Counted from the stretch's first letter, positions 26,113 to 35,603 are shown. The stretch: 64,000 nucleotides of DNA from an uncultured Latescibacterota bacterium (GCA_951813615.1 OX638377.1:5987739-6051738), one strand, 5' to 3'. Translations and numbers: made by a program. Notes: generated by a model not told the origin, from the sequence alone.

Positions 26113-29100
26113 TTATTGATCCCCATTATTGATGCCCAGTCTTTTCATTTTGTTATACAGGGTAGAAGGGGGTACTCCCAAGAGAGTCGCCGCTCCTGTG
26201 GGGCCCTTTATCTGATAGTTGGTGGCTTCGAGTACGCCGAGGATGTAGCGACGTTCAAAATCATGCAAAGGCACAACCACCTGGTTTTGGTCTAAGGTTT
26301 GCCCGTTATGAGCCTGAGCCGTGTCTTCGATTCGAGCATGATGCAGTCCCAGATCCCCTTCTCCGATTTGCGAATCAGTACACAAGGCTACAGCCCGCTG
26401 TATCGTATGCTCTAATTCCCGCACATTGCCTGGCCAATCGCAGCTTTGCAACACCTCGATAATCTCTGGTGTTAGGGGGTCTATCTGCTTGCCGATATGC
26501 GTTGACAGGCGATTCTTGAAAAACTCAGCCAATTCAGGTATATCCTCCTTGCGCTCGCGCAGCGGCGGCAAATACATCGGAAAGGCATTGAGACGGTAAT
26601 AGAGATCCGCGCGAAAGTCACCCGTACTGACCATCTGCTCGAGATGGCGATTCGTCGCTACCACAATGCGCGTCTTTGCCGTCAGTGTCTCGCTACCCCC
26701 AACGCGCTCAAACCGGCCCTCTTCCAACAAGCGCAACAGCTTGATCTGCGTTTCCAGCGCCATATCGCCGATCTCATCCAGAAAAAGCGTGCCCTCCGCC
26801 GCCAGTTCCACCCTGCCCAGTCTGTGGGAGACGGCGCTGGTAAAAGCCCCCTTCTCGTGACCAAAAAGTTCACTATCGATCAACGATCCGGGCAATGCAC
26901 CGCAACTGACCTCTATAAAAGGTCCATCGCTGTGAGCACTCAGCGCGTGTAGCATCCGGGCAGCCAGTCCCTTGCCCACACCGGTCTCGCCCAGAATCAG
27001 CACGGTTATATTGGTAGATGCTACTTTTTCAAGATTGATTTGAAATTGGCGCAGGGCTGCGCTATGACCGATAAACTTCTGGCTTCCGCGACGGTTTATT
27101 ACGTCCGTCAATGCTTCGATACGCGGGTCCGACCTTATCGAGAGTTGCGCTTGCGCTATCTCTGAGTAATTGAGATCGCGATCTATCGCCCTGACTTGAA
27201 AGGTGTAATCTCCCAGTGGTAAGTCCTCATAATGTGCCCGCATCTTTCGAGTAGCTGGTTGCCAGTCCGCATCATAGCCCTTCAGGCGATAGACATAGAG
27301 CATATCGCGCGGATGGGTGGAAAAACTCAGGCCCTTGTACTCAAATATCACATGCTGTCCTGCCGTGGATATGATGACTTCCTCTGCGTTTTCATAGGCC
27401 CGATCGGCAATCACCTGAAGCAAGCGCATCTGGGGTGGCGTTTGCCGCTGACGGTAGCGTATTATAGTTCCCAGCGTAGTGCCAAACCAAAAGGCTCCGT
27501 CGCGATCTTCGAGTATCCGACAAACCTGCCCTATATGCGGTGACTTGATGAGCTGAAAATGCTGACCATTGTAGTGAATCACGCCTCCGTCTGTACCGAG
27601 CCAGAGATGGCCTTGCCGGTCCTCGAATAGACAGCGGACGCGGTTCGTCGGCAAACCGTCTTCGGTCGTGAAGGTTTGGAAGTCGCTACCATCAAAGCGA
27701 CAAAGACCGCTCAAAGTAGCAATCCACAGGCTGCCATCGCAGCCTAACAATAGATCGGTGATACCGTCGTCTATCAGCCCATCTTCAACCCCGTAAAATT
27801 TAAGACCCTCTTCGGGATGCCATCGCGCCAGGCCCCTGTCACCCTCTGAAAAATTATGGCAGGACAAATGAAAATAGATCTCGCCTTTGCGCCCGACAAT
27901 CACAGTGCCAATGCGGTCCAAAACATTTTTCTTTTCTTCTTCTAAAAAAATGGTTTGAAACGCCTCGCCCTGCTGGTAAATGATCTTTAATGAACTGACC
28001 TTAAGCTCTGCTTTCCGATAGGCGGATTTATAGGCACCCCTTTCCCAATAGCCGAAAAAGAATTGACCTTGTGCGTCCTGGGTAATTGTACTGATACTCT
28101 TTTCGCCTAAACCCACACATCCTTCTATCTTCTTGATTTTCTCCCCATCGTAGCAGAACAGCCCTTTGAAGCCGCCAAACCACAGGTACCCCTCGTGGTC
28201 CTCGTGTATAGAGAAACAGTTGTCGATATCAAAGCCTTGCTCGGAGCCTAAAAATGCAAAGTGCTCGCCATCAAAGCGGCCGACGCTTTTGGTCAGGGAA
28301 GTGAGAAGGGGTGACACACACCCGATCCATATATTACCTCGCTGGTCCTGGACGATCTGCGAGACCTCGCTCGGCTCTTTGGAAAGCGTCTTACCCAAAC
28401 CAAAAACGCTGATACTGTGTGCATCGTAAAGCACCACACCACACCAGGTGGCGAACCAATACTGATGATCGCGATCCTGAAACACGGCTTTGACTGCGGA
28501 ATGAGGTAAGCCATCGGCAAGGGGAAACCTGCTGAATCCATCTCCGTCCTGATACAACACCCCTTCCGAAGTGCTGAACCACATCCGGCCATCATGGTCG
28601 CACTGAATCTTGCGCAGTTGGCCACCTAAATCGACCTGAACAGATTGGAAGCTGCCATCGGCATAGCACCAGAGTGCATCTCGATTTTCGAACCTACCCA
28701 TCCACACTTGGCCGGTATGGTCCGTGTCCACGACATAGGCAGTCCCATCTTGAGGAAAACCCGCTTTTTTATTATAGCGGTGGAAGGAGGTGCCATCGAA
28801 GCGCATAAGGTTTTTAAAGCCAAACCAGAGGTGTCCTTGCGAATCCTCGGTAATACCCCAACATCGACCCCACTTGGGAGGATCTGGCGACTCGTAGTGC
28901 TGAAGGTAGAACGGGATCATGTCGTGAAAAGCAGTGCCATCGTAATACCCCAGAGTACGGCCGCCACCGAACCATATACGCCCCTCACTGTCTTCGTAGA
29001 TGCACTGCACGGTTAGGCCTGTAAGGCCATCATCCTGCAAATGGTGGAAATCTGCTCCGTCATACCAGCATACGCCATTTGCTGTACCAAACCACAACCG

Positions 29101-29328
29101 ATTCTGACTGTCCTTTTGAACAAAAAAAGTCCGGTTACTACAAAGACCGTCTCGTTCGGTAAAATTTTGGAACTCGTCCCCATCAAAGCGGCTAACACCG
29201 CTATCCCATGTGGCGAACCAGAGATAACCTTCACTATCTGCGGCAATGTGTTCAATGCGCATCCCAGCCAGACCATCGGCCATAGTGTACGTCCGATAGG
29301 TGCCCGTGCGGTTAAGCGATCTGATCAT
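26113..29328 (-). CDS. One-component beta-propeller / Y_Y_Y / sigma-54 AAA+ / Fis-HTH activator
   Basis: 1071 aa. Residues ~1-630 are repeated two-component-regulator propeller units (GLPTNRVRCLFEDRQGHLWLG; GLCSNRTFFVQKDSQNRLWFG). A Y_Y_Y-type domain follows (~650-730: VIFEYKGLSFSTHPRDMLYVYRLKGYDADW). Then comes a complete sigma-54-interaction AAA+ module (~755-985): Walker A GETGVGKG, ELFGHEKGAFTSA, Walker B GTLFLDEIGD and the R-finger region YYRLNAFPMYLPPLRERKED. The end is a Fis/HTH_8 domain (~1025-1068: AATLLGVPPSTLYNKMKRLG). The sigma-54 loop is GAFTSA rather than GAFTGA. I see no signal peptide, membrane helix, kinase or receiver, so it seems a cytoplasmic one-component sensor. Weak ribosome site before ATG 29328. 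Confidence 0.85.
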   Translation of the reverse strand: MIRSLNRTGTYRTYTMADGLAGMRIEHIAADSEGYLWFATWDSGVSRFDGDEFQNFTERDGLCSNRTFFVQKDSQNRLWFGTANGVCWYDGADFHHLQDDGLTGLTVQCIYEDSEGRIWFGGGRTLGYYDGTAFHDMIPFYLQHYESPDPPKWGRCWGITEDSQGHLWFGFKNLMRFDGTSFHRYNKKAGFPQDGTAYVVDTDHTGQVWMGRFENRDALWCYADGSFQSVQVDLGGQLRKIQCDHDGRMWFSTSEGVLYQDGDGFSRFPLADGLPHSAVKAVFQDRDHQYWFATWCGVVLYDAHSISVFGLGKTLSKEPSEVSQIVQDQRGNIWIGCVSPLLTSLTKSVGRFDGEHFAFLGSEQGFDIDNCFSIHEDHEGYLWFGGFKGLFCYDGEKIKKIEGCVGLGEKSISTITQDAQGQFFFGYWERGAYKSAYRKAELKVSSLKIIYQQGEAFQTIFLEEEKKNVLDRIGTVIVGRKGEIYFHLSCHNFSEGDRGLARWHPEEGLKFYGVEDGLIDDGITDLLLGCDGSLWIATLSGLCRFDGSDFQTFTTEDGLPTNRVRCLFEDRQGHLWLGTDGGVIHYNGQHFQLIKSPHIGQVCRILEDRDGAFWFGTTLGTIIRYRQRQTPPQMRLLQVIADRAYENAEEVIISTAGQHVIFEYKGLSFSTHPRDMLYVYRLKGYDADWQPATRKMRAHYEDLPLGDYTFQVRAIDRDLNYSEIAQAQLSIRSDPRIEALTDVINRRGSQKFIGHSAALRQFQINLEKVASTNITVLILGETGVGKGLAARMLHALSAHSDGPFIEVSCGALPGSLIDSELFGHEKGAFTSAVSHRLGRVELAAEGTLFLDEIGDMALETQIKLLRLLEEGRFERVGGSETLTAKTRIVVATNRHLEQMVSTGDFRADLYYRLNAFPMYLPPLRERKEDIPELAEFFKNRLSTHIGKQIDPLTPEIIEVLQSCDWPGNVRELEHTIQRAVALCTDSQIGEGDLGLHHARIEDTAQAHNGQTLDQNQVVVPLHDFERRYILGVLEATNYQIKGPTGAATLLGVPPSTLYNKMKRLGINNGDQ

Positions 29329-29344
29329 AAAAAAACCTTATTAA

Positions 29345-29482
29345 ATTAACGTGAGTTCGGAATAAGCGGCATTTAACTGGAGTTGTGTATCTGCTTAAAT
29401 TACACAAGGATGTAAAGATAGGATACGCGCTAAAAAATAGCCATTGAGCGTTTGCCCTTATTTATCCCGAACTCACGTTAAT
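29345..29482. mobile_element. MITE-like element B
   Basis: 138 bp with inverted ends ATTAACGTGAGTTCGGAATAA / TTATCCCGAACTCACGTTAAT, the same termini as element A at 25959-26108. The interior is diverged but shares an ATTACA...TGTAAA-like stretch. It begins 16 bp upstream of the activator start codon, so the promoter of that gene probably lies in or beyond it. Confidence 0.65.
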
Positions 29483-29543
29483 CTAAGATGTGGAAGTGAT
29501 CTACAAGTGACCTTCGCGTTCGCGGCGTTTCAATAAGGTTCTC

Positions 29544-31289
29544 CTAGTGCCCTGGGCCCGCCAAAGTGCTCTCGGCTGCCCGCTGCGCCCGCAGGGCGGC
29601 CGTAGCCTCGCGGTCCACGGCTAGGGACTCGTCGAGCACCACCCCGTACTGGTCCCGGGCTGCGGCAAGCGAAACCTTGTCGTTGCCCACGTCTTGGGCC
29701 ACGGCCTCGGGGTCGCGCTCCAGCGGGTCGCCCCAACCGCCGCCGCCGGCTTGGCGGTGGTAGATCACTTCGCCAGCGGCCATGGTGGTGGATATCATCG
29801 TTGGCAGGGTCTCGGCCTCACCGGCGCGGTGCAGCGTATTGATCGAAGCCGTGCCGCTCCCGCCCCCGTACAGGCCGTAGGGCAGATGGTCGCGTCGATC
29901 CGAGCGGATGGCCAGATGCGCTTGGCCATCGAGCAGACGCCACGACCGCTCGATGGCTAGACCACCGCGAAAACGGCCCGGCCCACCGCTGTCGTCCACC
30001 AGTCCATAGCACTCCACCCGCACCGGATACTCGGATTCGGCCTGCTCCACGGGGATGTTGCTGGCGACATTGGCCGGATTGCACAGCCCGTCGTTGCCGT
30101 CGCGGTCCGGCCGCCCGCCCCAGGTCCCCGACAGCAGTTCGTAGTACACGTAGGGTTGGCGGTCGGGCCGCTGCCCCCCAATAATCACCAGGGTATTGCC
30201 CCCTTCGCCGGCGGCCATGACCCGATCGGGCAGCAGTCCGGACAGCGCCCCAAAGATCGTATCGGCTAGGCGGAAGCCGGTGATGCCGCGCATGGACGAA
30301 GCCGCGGGCATGACTCCGTTGACCACGGTGCCGGGCGGGGCGACAATATCGAGGGGGCGGAACATGCCTGCGGTGTTGGGGATATCCTCGCGCAGCACGG
30401 ACCGCACGCACAGGGCCACCACCGAAGACGTGAAGGAGAGCGTGTTGTTGATGGCCCCGCTCACCTGCGGATCTGTGCCGGTGAAGTCGGCTCGCAGCTC
30501 GTCTCCCGCCACGGTGATCTCCACCTGCAAACGCACCCGCGGCCCTCCCACCCCGTCGCTGTCCATATAGTCGGTAAAGGTGTGGCTGCCGTCGGGCCAG
30601 GAGGCGATTTCGGCCCGCACCAGCCGCTCGGTATAGTCGATCAGGTCCGCGGTGCAGTGCGCAAAGGTGTCGAGGCCGTAGCGGCCGATCAACTCGCCGA
30701 TGGCCCGGGTGCCGATGTGGCAGGCCGCCAGTTGGGCCCGCAAGTCGCCGATGGTCATCTGCGGCACCCGCACATTGGCGCGGATCAGGGCGAACAGGGC
30801 CTCGTCGGCCTCGCCCCGGCGGTAGAGCTTGAGCCAGGGGATGCGCAAACCTTCCTGAAAAATCTCCGTATTGTCGCAGGCCGAACTCCCCGGCAAACGG
30901 CCGCCCAGATCGAGGTGGTGGGCCGTGCTCACGGCAAAGGCCACGCGCCGGCCTTCCGAGAAGACGGGCTGGACGATGAAGATGTCCGGGATGTGCATGC
31001 CGCCTTCAAAAGGATCGTTGAGGATGAAGACATCGCCCTCTTCCACATCGTCGCCGTACTTGGCCAGCAGGGTCTCCATGGCAAAGGGCACCGAGCCCAA
31101 ATGCAGCGGAATGGTGACGCCTTGGGCGATCATCTGGCCCTCTGCATCGCACAGGGAAGTCGAGTAGTCCAGACAGTCCCGTACAATGGTCGAATAGGCC
31201 GTGCGGTAGAGCGCCATGGCCATTTCGTCGGCCGCGGAAGCCAGGGCGTTGCGCACGATTTCGCGCGTGATCGGATCTATGGCTGTCAT
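29544..31289 (-). CDS. hyuB: Hydantoinase B / 5-oxoprolinase-type subunit
   Basis: 581 aa from ATG 31289; the frame is open to 31898 but only antisense to the A subunit. MTAIDPITREIVRNALASAADEMAMALYRTAYS is the canonical HyuB start, with DYSTSLCDAEGQMIAQG, FILNDPFEGGMHIPDIFIVQP and FAVSTAHHLDLGGRLPGSSA following. It pairs with HyuA to open hydantoin, oxoproline or N-methylhydantoin-like rings with ATP. It is the last gene of a CocE-HyuA-HyuB operon, 14 nt after HyuA. Confidence 0.9.
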   Translation of the reverse strand: MTAIDPITREIVRNALASAADEMAMALYRTAYSTIVRDCLDYSTSLCDAEGQMIAQGVTIPLHLGSVPFAMETLLAKYGDDVEEGDVFILNDPFEGGMHIPDIFIVQPVFSEGRRVAFAVSTAHHLDLGGRLPGSSACDNTEIFQEGLRIPWLKLYRRGEADEALFALIRANVRVPQMTIGDLRAQLAACHIGTRAIGELIGRYGLDTFAHCTADLIDYTERLVRAEIASWPDGSHTFTDYMDSDGVGGPRVRLQVEITVAGDELRADFTGTDPQVSGAINNTLSFTSSVVALCVRSVLREDIPNTAGMFRPLDIVAPPGTVVNGVMPAASSMRGITGFRLADTIFGALSGLLPDRVMAAGEGGNTLVIIGGQRPDRQPYVYYELLSGTWGGRPDRDGNDGLCNPANVASNIPVEQAESEYPVRVECYGLVDDSGGPGRFRGGLAIERSWRLLDGQAHLAIRSDRRDHLPYGLYGGGSGTASINTLHRAGEAETLPTMISTTMAAGEVIYHRQAGGGGWGDPLERDPEAVAQDVGNDKVSLAAARDQYGVVLDESLAVDREATAALRAQRAAESTLAGPGH

Positions 31290-31303
31290 CGCTTCAATCC
31301 TCG

Positions 31304-33379
31304 CTAGCTGGAGCGCACTTCGATGAGGAGGTGGCCCAGAGGGTGCCGCCGGACGCGCATATTTGGCGGCACTACAATGGTGGAATCGCGCTCGTCGATG
31401 AGTAGGGGCCCCTCGGCTTCCTGGTCGAGATCCCGGCGGTTGATTAGGGGGACGGTCAAGGTCTCGCCAGCGAAATAGGCCGTCCGACTGCCGCCGCTCG
31501 CAATTGGCTGGACCGCTGTTTTTAGGCCATGGCCCAGACCGCGCACTCCGGCTTGGCCGACTAGGCGCACGGCGACCACTTCCACGGGGTTGTCCGGGTC
31601 GGAGCGATGCCCGTATAGGCGCTCGTGCTCGCGCACAAAGTCGGCGCGCAAGCGGGTCACTCCCTCTGGGGTTATAGGCCCGTCGGCTAGGTCGATGCCG
31701 ATCTCCGAGGTCTGCCCTCTGAATCGCACGTCGGCGCTGCAGCGCAGCCTGACCTGGTCGGCCCCAAACCCCTCGGCGGCGAACTGGGCCAACTGTTGCT
31801 CCTGCATTTGGCCCCGGATCTCCTCTAGGGCCGGGGCTTGAAGATCCTCTCCCCCCAGCAGGCAACTGCGCACATCGTGGTGCTCCACCCCGGAACACAA
31901 AAGCCCGAGGGCGCTGAACAGACCCGGCAGCGGCGGCACCACGACTTGGCCAATGGCTAGGTCCTGAGCCAAGCCTACGGCATGGATAGGCCCGGACCCG
32001 CCAAAAGCCATCAGAGCGAAGTCGCGCGGGTCTCGCCCCCGCTCGGTAGATACGGCCCGCAGGGCCCGCATGGTGCGGGCATTGGCAATGCGGTGGATGC
32101 CTTCGGCCGCCGGCAGCAAATCCAGTCCGAGGGGCGCGGCAATGCGGTCGTGCACCGCCCGCTGCGCAGCCTCTATGTCGATGGATACCTCGCCGTCGGC
32201 TAGGTCCCCGGGGCGGATATAGCCCAGCACCACATTGGCGTCGGTGAGCGTCGGCTCGACGCCCCCCCGCTGGTAGCAGGCCGGCCCCGGCACGGCCCCG
32301 GCGCTGCGCGGCCCGACCCGCAAACCGCCGGCCTGGTCCAAAAAGGCGATGCTACCACCTCCTGCCCCCACTTCGGCGATGTCGATGCTGGGTGCCCGGA
32401 TCAACTCACCCCCCCCGCCGATGAGCCGGTTGCCCGCGGACAGCGATGCGCCCACCTCGTACTCGGGACTGTGGGCGATGCGGCCCTCTTCGATCATGGC
32501 CGCCTTGGCCGTGGTGCCGCCCATATCGAGGGTGATGACTTGGTCCAATCCCAACTGGCTGGCGGCGAAACTGGCACCGAGGACCCCGGCTGCGGGACCC
32601 GATTCGAGGGCAAAGACCGGCCGGCGGGCCGCCTCCCAGTCTGGGGCTAGCCCGCCGGTTGACTGCATGATCAGCAGCGGCGCGTCCACGCCGCGTTGCT
32701 CCAGCCCGTGGCGCAGGGCACCCAGATAGCGCTGCACCACGGGCTGGACATAGGCGTTGACCGCGGTGGTGGCGCTGCGCTCGTACTCGCGGCGCTCGGG
32801 CAGCACTTCCGACGACAGCGACACCGGCACCTCGGGCAGGCGCTCGCGCAAGTACTGTCCGAGGCGGAGTTCGTGCTGGGGAAAGGCGTACGCGTGCAGC
32901 AGGCATACGGCCACGGCCTCTACCCCCTCGGCCTCAAGTTGCTCGCCGAGCCGCTCGAGTTCTCGCTCTTTGAGGGACACCAGGACCTCGCCGTCGGCCG
33001 CCACCCGCTCGTCCACTTCGAGGCGCAGGCGGCGCTCGACTAGGGGCCGGGGCTTGTCGAAGAACAAATCGTAGAGCTGGGGGGCCCGGACGCGGCGCAG
33101 CTCCAGCACATCGCGGAAACCCCGAGTGGTGATCAGGGCCGTGCGCGCGCCCCGATGTTCGAGCACCGCGTTGGTGGCCACTGTGGTGCCGTGCGCCACC
33201 TCGGACACGGCCTGGTCCGCAGCGCTGAAGTGGGGTATGAGTTGGTCGAGGGCAGTTAGCACGGCGCGCTCGAAATGGGGCGGGGTCGATGGCACTTTGT
33301 GGGTCCAGATGCCGCCCCGGTCGTCGAGGGCCACCACGTCGGTGAAAGTGCCTCCCACATCGGCGCCAATGCGGATCAT
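31304..33379 (-). CDS. hyuA: Hydantoinase A / 5-oxoprolinase-type subunit
   Basis: 691 aa. MIRIGADVGGTFTDVVALDD is the N-terminal ATP-binding signature; VAHGTTVATNAVLEHRGARTALITTRGFRDVLELRR, LALESGPAAGVLGA-like FALESGPAAGVLGASFAAS and ITLDMGGTTAKAAMIEEG are further family blocks of the actin/HSP70-like fold. Its ATG overlaps the upstream hydrolase stop by 4 nt (ATGA, 33376-33379), so the genes are translationally coupled. The specific cyclic amide is unknown. Confidence 0.92.
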   Translation of the reverse strand: MIRIGADVGGTFTDVVALDDRGGIWTHKVPSTPPHFERAVLTALDQLIPHFSAADQAVSEVAHGTTVATNAVLEHRGARTALITTRGFRDVLELRRVRAPQLYDLFFDKPRPLVERRLRLEVDERVAADGEVLVSLKERELERLGEQLEAEGVEAVAVCLLHAYAFPQHELRLGQYLRERLPEVPVSLSSEVLPERREYERSATTAVNAYVQPVVQRYLGALRHGLEQRGVDAPLLIMQSTGGLAPDWEAARRPVFALESGPAAGVLGASFAASQLGLDQVITLDMGGTTAKAAMIEEGRIAHSPEYEVGASLSAGNRLIGGGGELIRAPSIDIAEVGAGGGSIAFLDQAGGLRVGPRSAGAVPGPACYQRGGVEPTLTDANVVLGYIRPGDLADGEVSIDIEAAQRAVHDRIAAPLGLDLLPAAEGIHRIANARTMRALRAVSTERGRDPRDFALMAFGGSGPIHAVGLAQDLAIGQVVVPPLPGLFSALGLLCSGVEHHDVRSCLLGGEDLQAPALEEIRGQMQEQQLAQFAAEGFGADQVRLRCSADVRFRGQTSEIGIDLADGPITPEGVTRLRADFVREHERLYGHRSDPDNPVEVVAVRLVGQAGVRGLGHGLKTAVQPIASGGSRTAYFAGETLTVPLINRRDLDQEAEGPLLIDERDSTIVVPPNMRVRRHPLGHLLIEVRSS

Positions 33380-35031
33380 GGGCGCGGTATCACTGGCAGG
33401 ATCAGGTGGGAGGGATGGGCTCGATCGTGGTAGATCCGTTGTTGGGCCACTTGCATCTCGTCGTCCAAACCGTGCGGGTGGCCGGTGTTGAGGTTGCGGT
33501 CAAAGCGCGGGAAATTGCTGCTGGAGATTTCCAGCCGGATGCAGTGCCCGGCCCGGAAGAGATTGCTGGTCTCCCACAGCTCGATCCGATAGACGTACAC
33601 CTGACTTGGTTCGATGGGGCTGGGGTCTTGGTAGGAGTCGCGGAAGCAGGTCCGCACAATGCCCTCGCACAAGTGGATGGCCTTGCCTCCGGGGTGTACG
33701 TCGACTAGGGTGGCGGTAAAATCGGTCTCCACCGCGCTGGAGGCTGCGTGCAGCACCAGTTCCACTGGCCCGGTAACTTCTATGTCTGCGGCCAGCGGCT
33801 CGGTGGTATAGATCAGCATGTCGTCGCGCTGCTCTACCGGTCGGCGATCTTTGGGTCCGGTGTTGTCGAGGAACATGCTCTGTCCCCCGAGGGTGGGCAC
33901 TGGGTCGTCTGGATCGTAGGCATAGCTGTCGCACGGCTCGTCTCCGGGCTCTTGGCGGCTCAGCCGTCCATCGCCGTGCATTGAGTTGGCCCGACCTCCG
34001 CTGTGCAAAAAGAAGCGGGTGTACTGAGTCCGCTCCAAGGGCCACGCCTCTTCGCCTCGCCAAACATTTTCTCCCATGACGAACAACTGCACCGGGGCCT
34101 CCCGGTCGATGCCGCTGTCTATGCCCTTGAGTCGCTGATCGTACCAGCGCAAATGCGCCTGCGGCATATCCACCCGGGCCGCGGGGCCAAAGTCCACATC
34201 GCCAAAGGGATCGTCGCTGCCGATCAGCGTATGGGTCCACGGCCCCACCATGAGGCGCGATTGCTCGCGGGCTTCCCGCCCCCTGGCCTGTTGCCGCCAG
34301 CCCTTGAAGCACTTGAAACCTTCGTGCAGCAAATTGTCGTACCAGCCCGTGATGAAATAGGCCGGCGTTTCCACCTCGCCGTACTGGCCCTTCATGCTGT
34401 ACGAAGCCCAGAACTCGTCGAAGCAGGGGTGGCGAATGATCTCTCGGTAGAAGGGCCGTTCGCCTAGGTCGTCGAGCGCCGTCAACAGCGGTAGGCGGCG
34501 GTAGACCTGATCCCAATCGATCAGATCTCTGGGGGCGTTCTGATTGGTGCGCTGGCCCAGCCAGATGAAATTCATGGCGTTCTGCAGCTGCAAAACGCCG
34601 TTGTAGCGCATGTGGCCGTAGTTGTCCTCTTGGTTGGCGATGGGCACGAGGGCTTTGACAAAAGGGCTGCGCAGCGGCGCTGGCAGGATTTGGGTGAAAC
34701 CCGGATAGGACACCCCAAAGGTGCCGATGGTGCCGTCGCACCAGGGCTGCTGGCCGATCCACTGCTGCGTATCGTACCCATCGTCTCGCTCGTCGACATA
34801 GGGACGCCATTCGTCCTCTGACTCGTACCGGCCCCTGCTGTCCTGCATGAGCACGGCGTACCCTTCCGCGACAAAGCGCCGGGCCCACTCCACGTAGCGG
34901 GGATGCTGGGTGCTGTAGGGCGAGCGGATCAGCAGCACGGGAAAGCGCTCCCCCGCGTCCGGCCGGTACAGGGCTCCGTAAAGCCGCACTCCGTCGCGCA
35001 TGGGTATCGAAATATCGAGCTGAATGCGCAT
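33376..35031 (-). CDS. CocE/NonD-family (S15) hydrolase
   Basis: 551 aa. IPMRDGVRLYGALYRPDAG, LLIRSPYSTQHPRYVEWA and YAVLMQDSRGRYES are the standard CocE N-terminal blocks. GTIGTFGVSYPGFTQ contains the nucleophile Ser. VETPAYFITGWYDNLLHEGFKCFKGW carries the Asp region, and RLMVGPWTHTL the His. The C-terminal third is the jelly-roll domain (VTGPVELVLHAASSAVETDFTATLVDVHPGG). It hydrolyses an ester or acyl-amide; with HyuAB it may act on acylated or cyclic amides. No signal peptide. Confidence 0.88.
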   Translation of the reverse strand: MRIQLDISIPMRDGVRLYGALYRPDAGERFPVLLIRSPYSTQHPRYVEWARRFVAEGYAVLMQDSRGRYESEDEWRPYVDERDDGYDTQQWIGQQPWCDGTIGTFGVSYPGFTQILPAPLRSPFVKALVPIANQEDNYGHMRYNGVLQLQNAMNFIWLGQRTNQNAPRDLIDWDQVYRRLPLLTALDDLGERPFYREIIRHPCFDEFWASYSMKGQYGEVETPAYFITGWYDNLLHEGFKCFKGWRQQARGREAREQSRLMVGPWTHTLIGSDDPFGDVDFGPAARVDMPQAHLRWYDQRLKGIDSGIDREAPVQLFVMGENVWRGEEAWPLERTQYTRFFLHSGGRANSMHGDGRLSRQEPGDEPCDSYAYDPDDPVPTLGGQSMFLDNTGPKDRRPVEQRDDMLIYTTEPLAADIEVTGPVELVLHAASSAVETDFTATLVDVHPGGKAIHLCEGIVRTCFRDSYQDPSPIEPSQVYVYRIELWETSNLFRAGHCIRLEISSSNFPRFDRNLNTGHPHGLDDEMQVAQQRIYHDRAHPSHLILPVIPRP

Positions 35032-35243
35032 CCTCTTAGTACCTCTTGTCTTTATCGAGGGGTTCGCTGGCGAGAAAGTGCCGCACGGTCTGGCGTTTAC
35101 GGCGATTTAAGGTAGTTTAGCAGAGAAGTTGAGACAAGATAGTCCACATTGAAGTCTCATGGATACCAATCGCCCCGCCAACTGGAATCACATGAATCGC
35201 CACTCGGTATCAGCTACAGCAATGAGGAGAGGATTTTGTCGAG

Positions 35244-35603
35244 ATGATGTTTAGGATTCGCAGATATCAGATCGTCCCCGGCAAAACGGAAGCGTTCAAC
35301 GACTTTTTCCTGACGAGACTGTTTCCCGTTCAGAAGAGGTCCGGAGCCCGTCTCGTCGGTCGTTTTCAAACAGACGATGGACTCCAGATCGTCGCCGTAT
35401 GGGTTTACCAGAGCTTCGACCACTACAAAGAAGTGCAGAGCTTAGTCGCCGAGGATGCCGATTCGATTGCGGCCCAAGAGTATCGACGACAGGAGTTGGA
35501 TCCGCTCTTCACGGAGACGGATGAGTCTTTCATGACTTCGACGGTGCCAATAGCATTGACGGAACTTTCTCACTTGGAAGCAGGAACGCATCTCACAGAA
35601 TGA
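35244..35603 (+). CDS. NIPSNAP-like / dimeric alpha-beta barrel protein
   Basis: 119 aa. FRIRRYQIVPGKTEAFNDFFLTRLFPVQKRSGARLVGRFQTDD is a typical NIPSNAP (ferredoxin-like dimeric barrel) start, with VAVWVYQSFDHYKEVQ as the next strand-helix. Such proteins are small, often monooxygenase-like or of unknown role. It stands alone. ATG 35244 and ATG 35247 are both possible. Confidence 0.7.
   Translation: MMFRIRRYQIVPGKTEAFNDFFLTRLFPVQKRSGARLVGRFQTDDGLQIVAVWVYQSFDHYKEVQSLVAEDADSIAAQEYRRQELDPLFTETDESFMTSTVPIALTELSHLEAGTHLTE

Noticed and set aside
29290-31898. Long upstream extension of the HyuB frame to 31898
   Set aside because: The extra residues are antisense to HyuA and lack any family match; ATG 31289 begins the conserved HyuB N-terminus.
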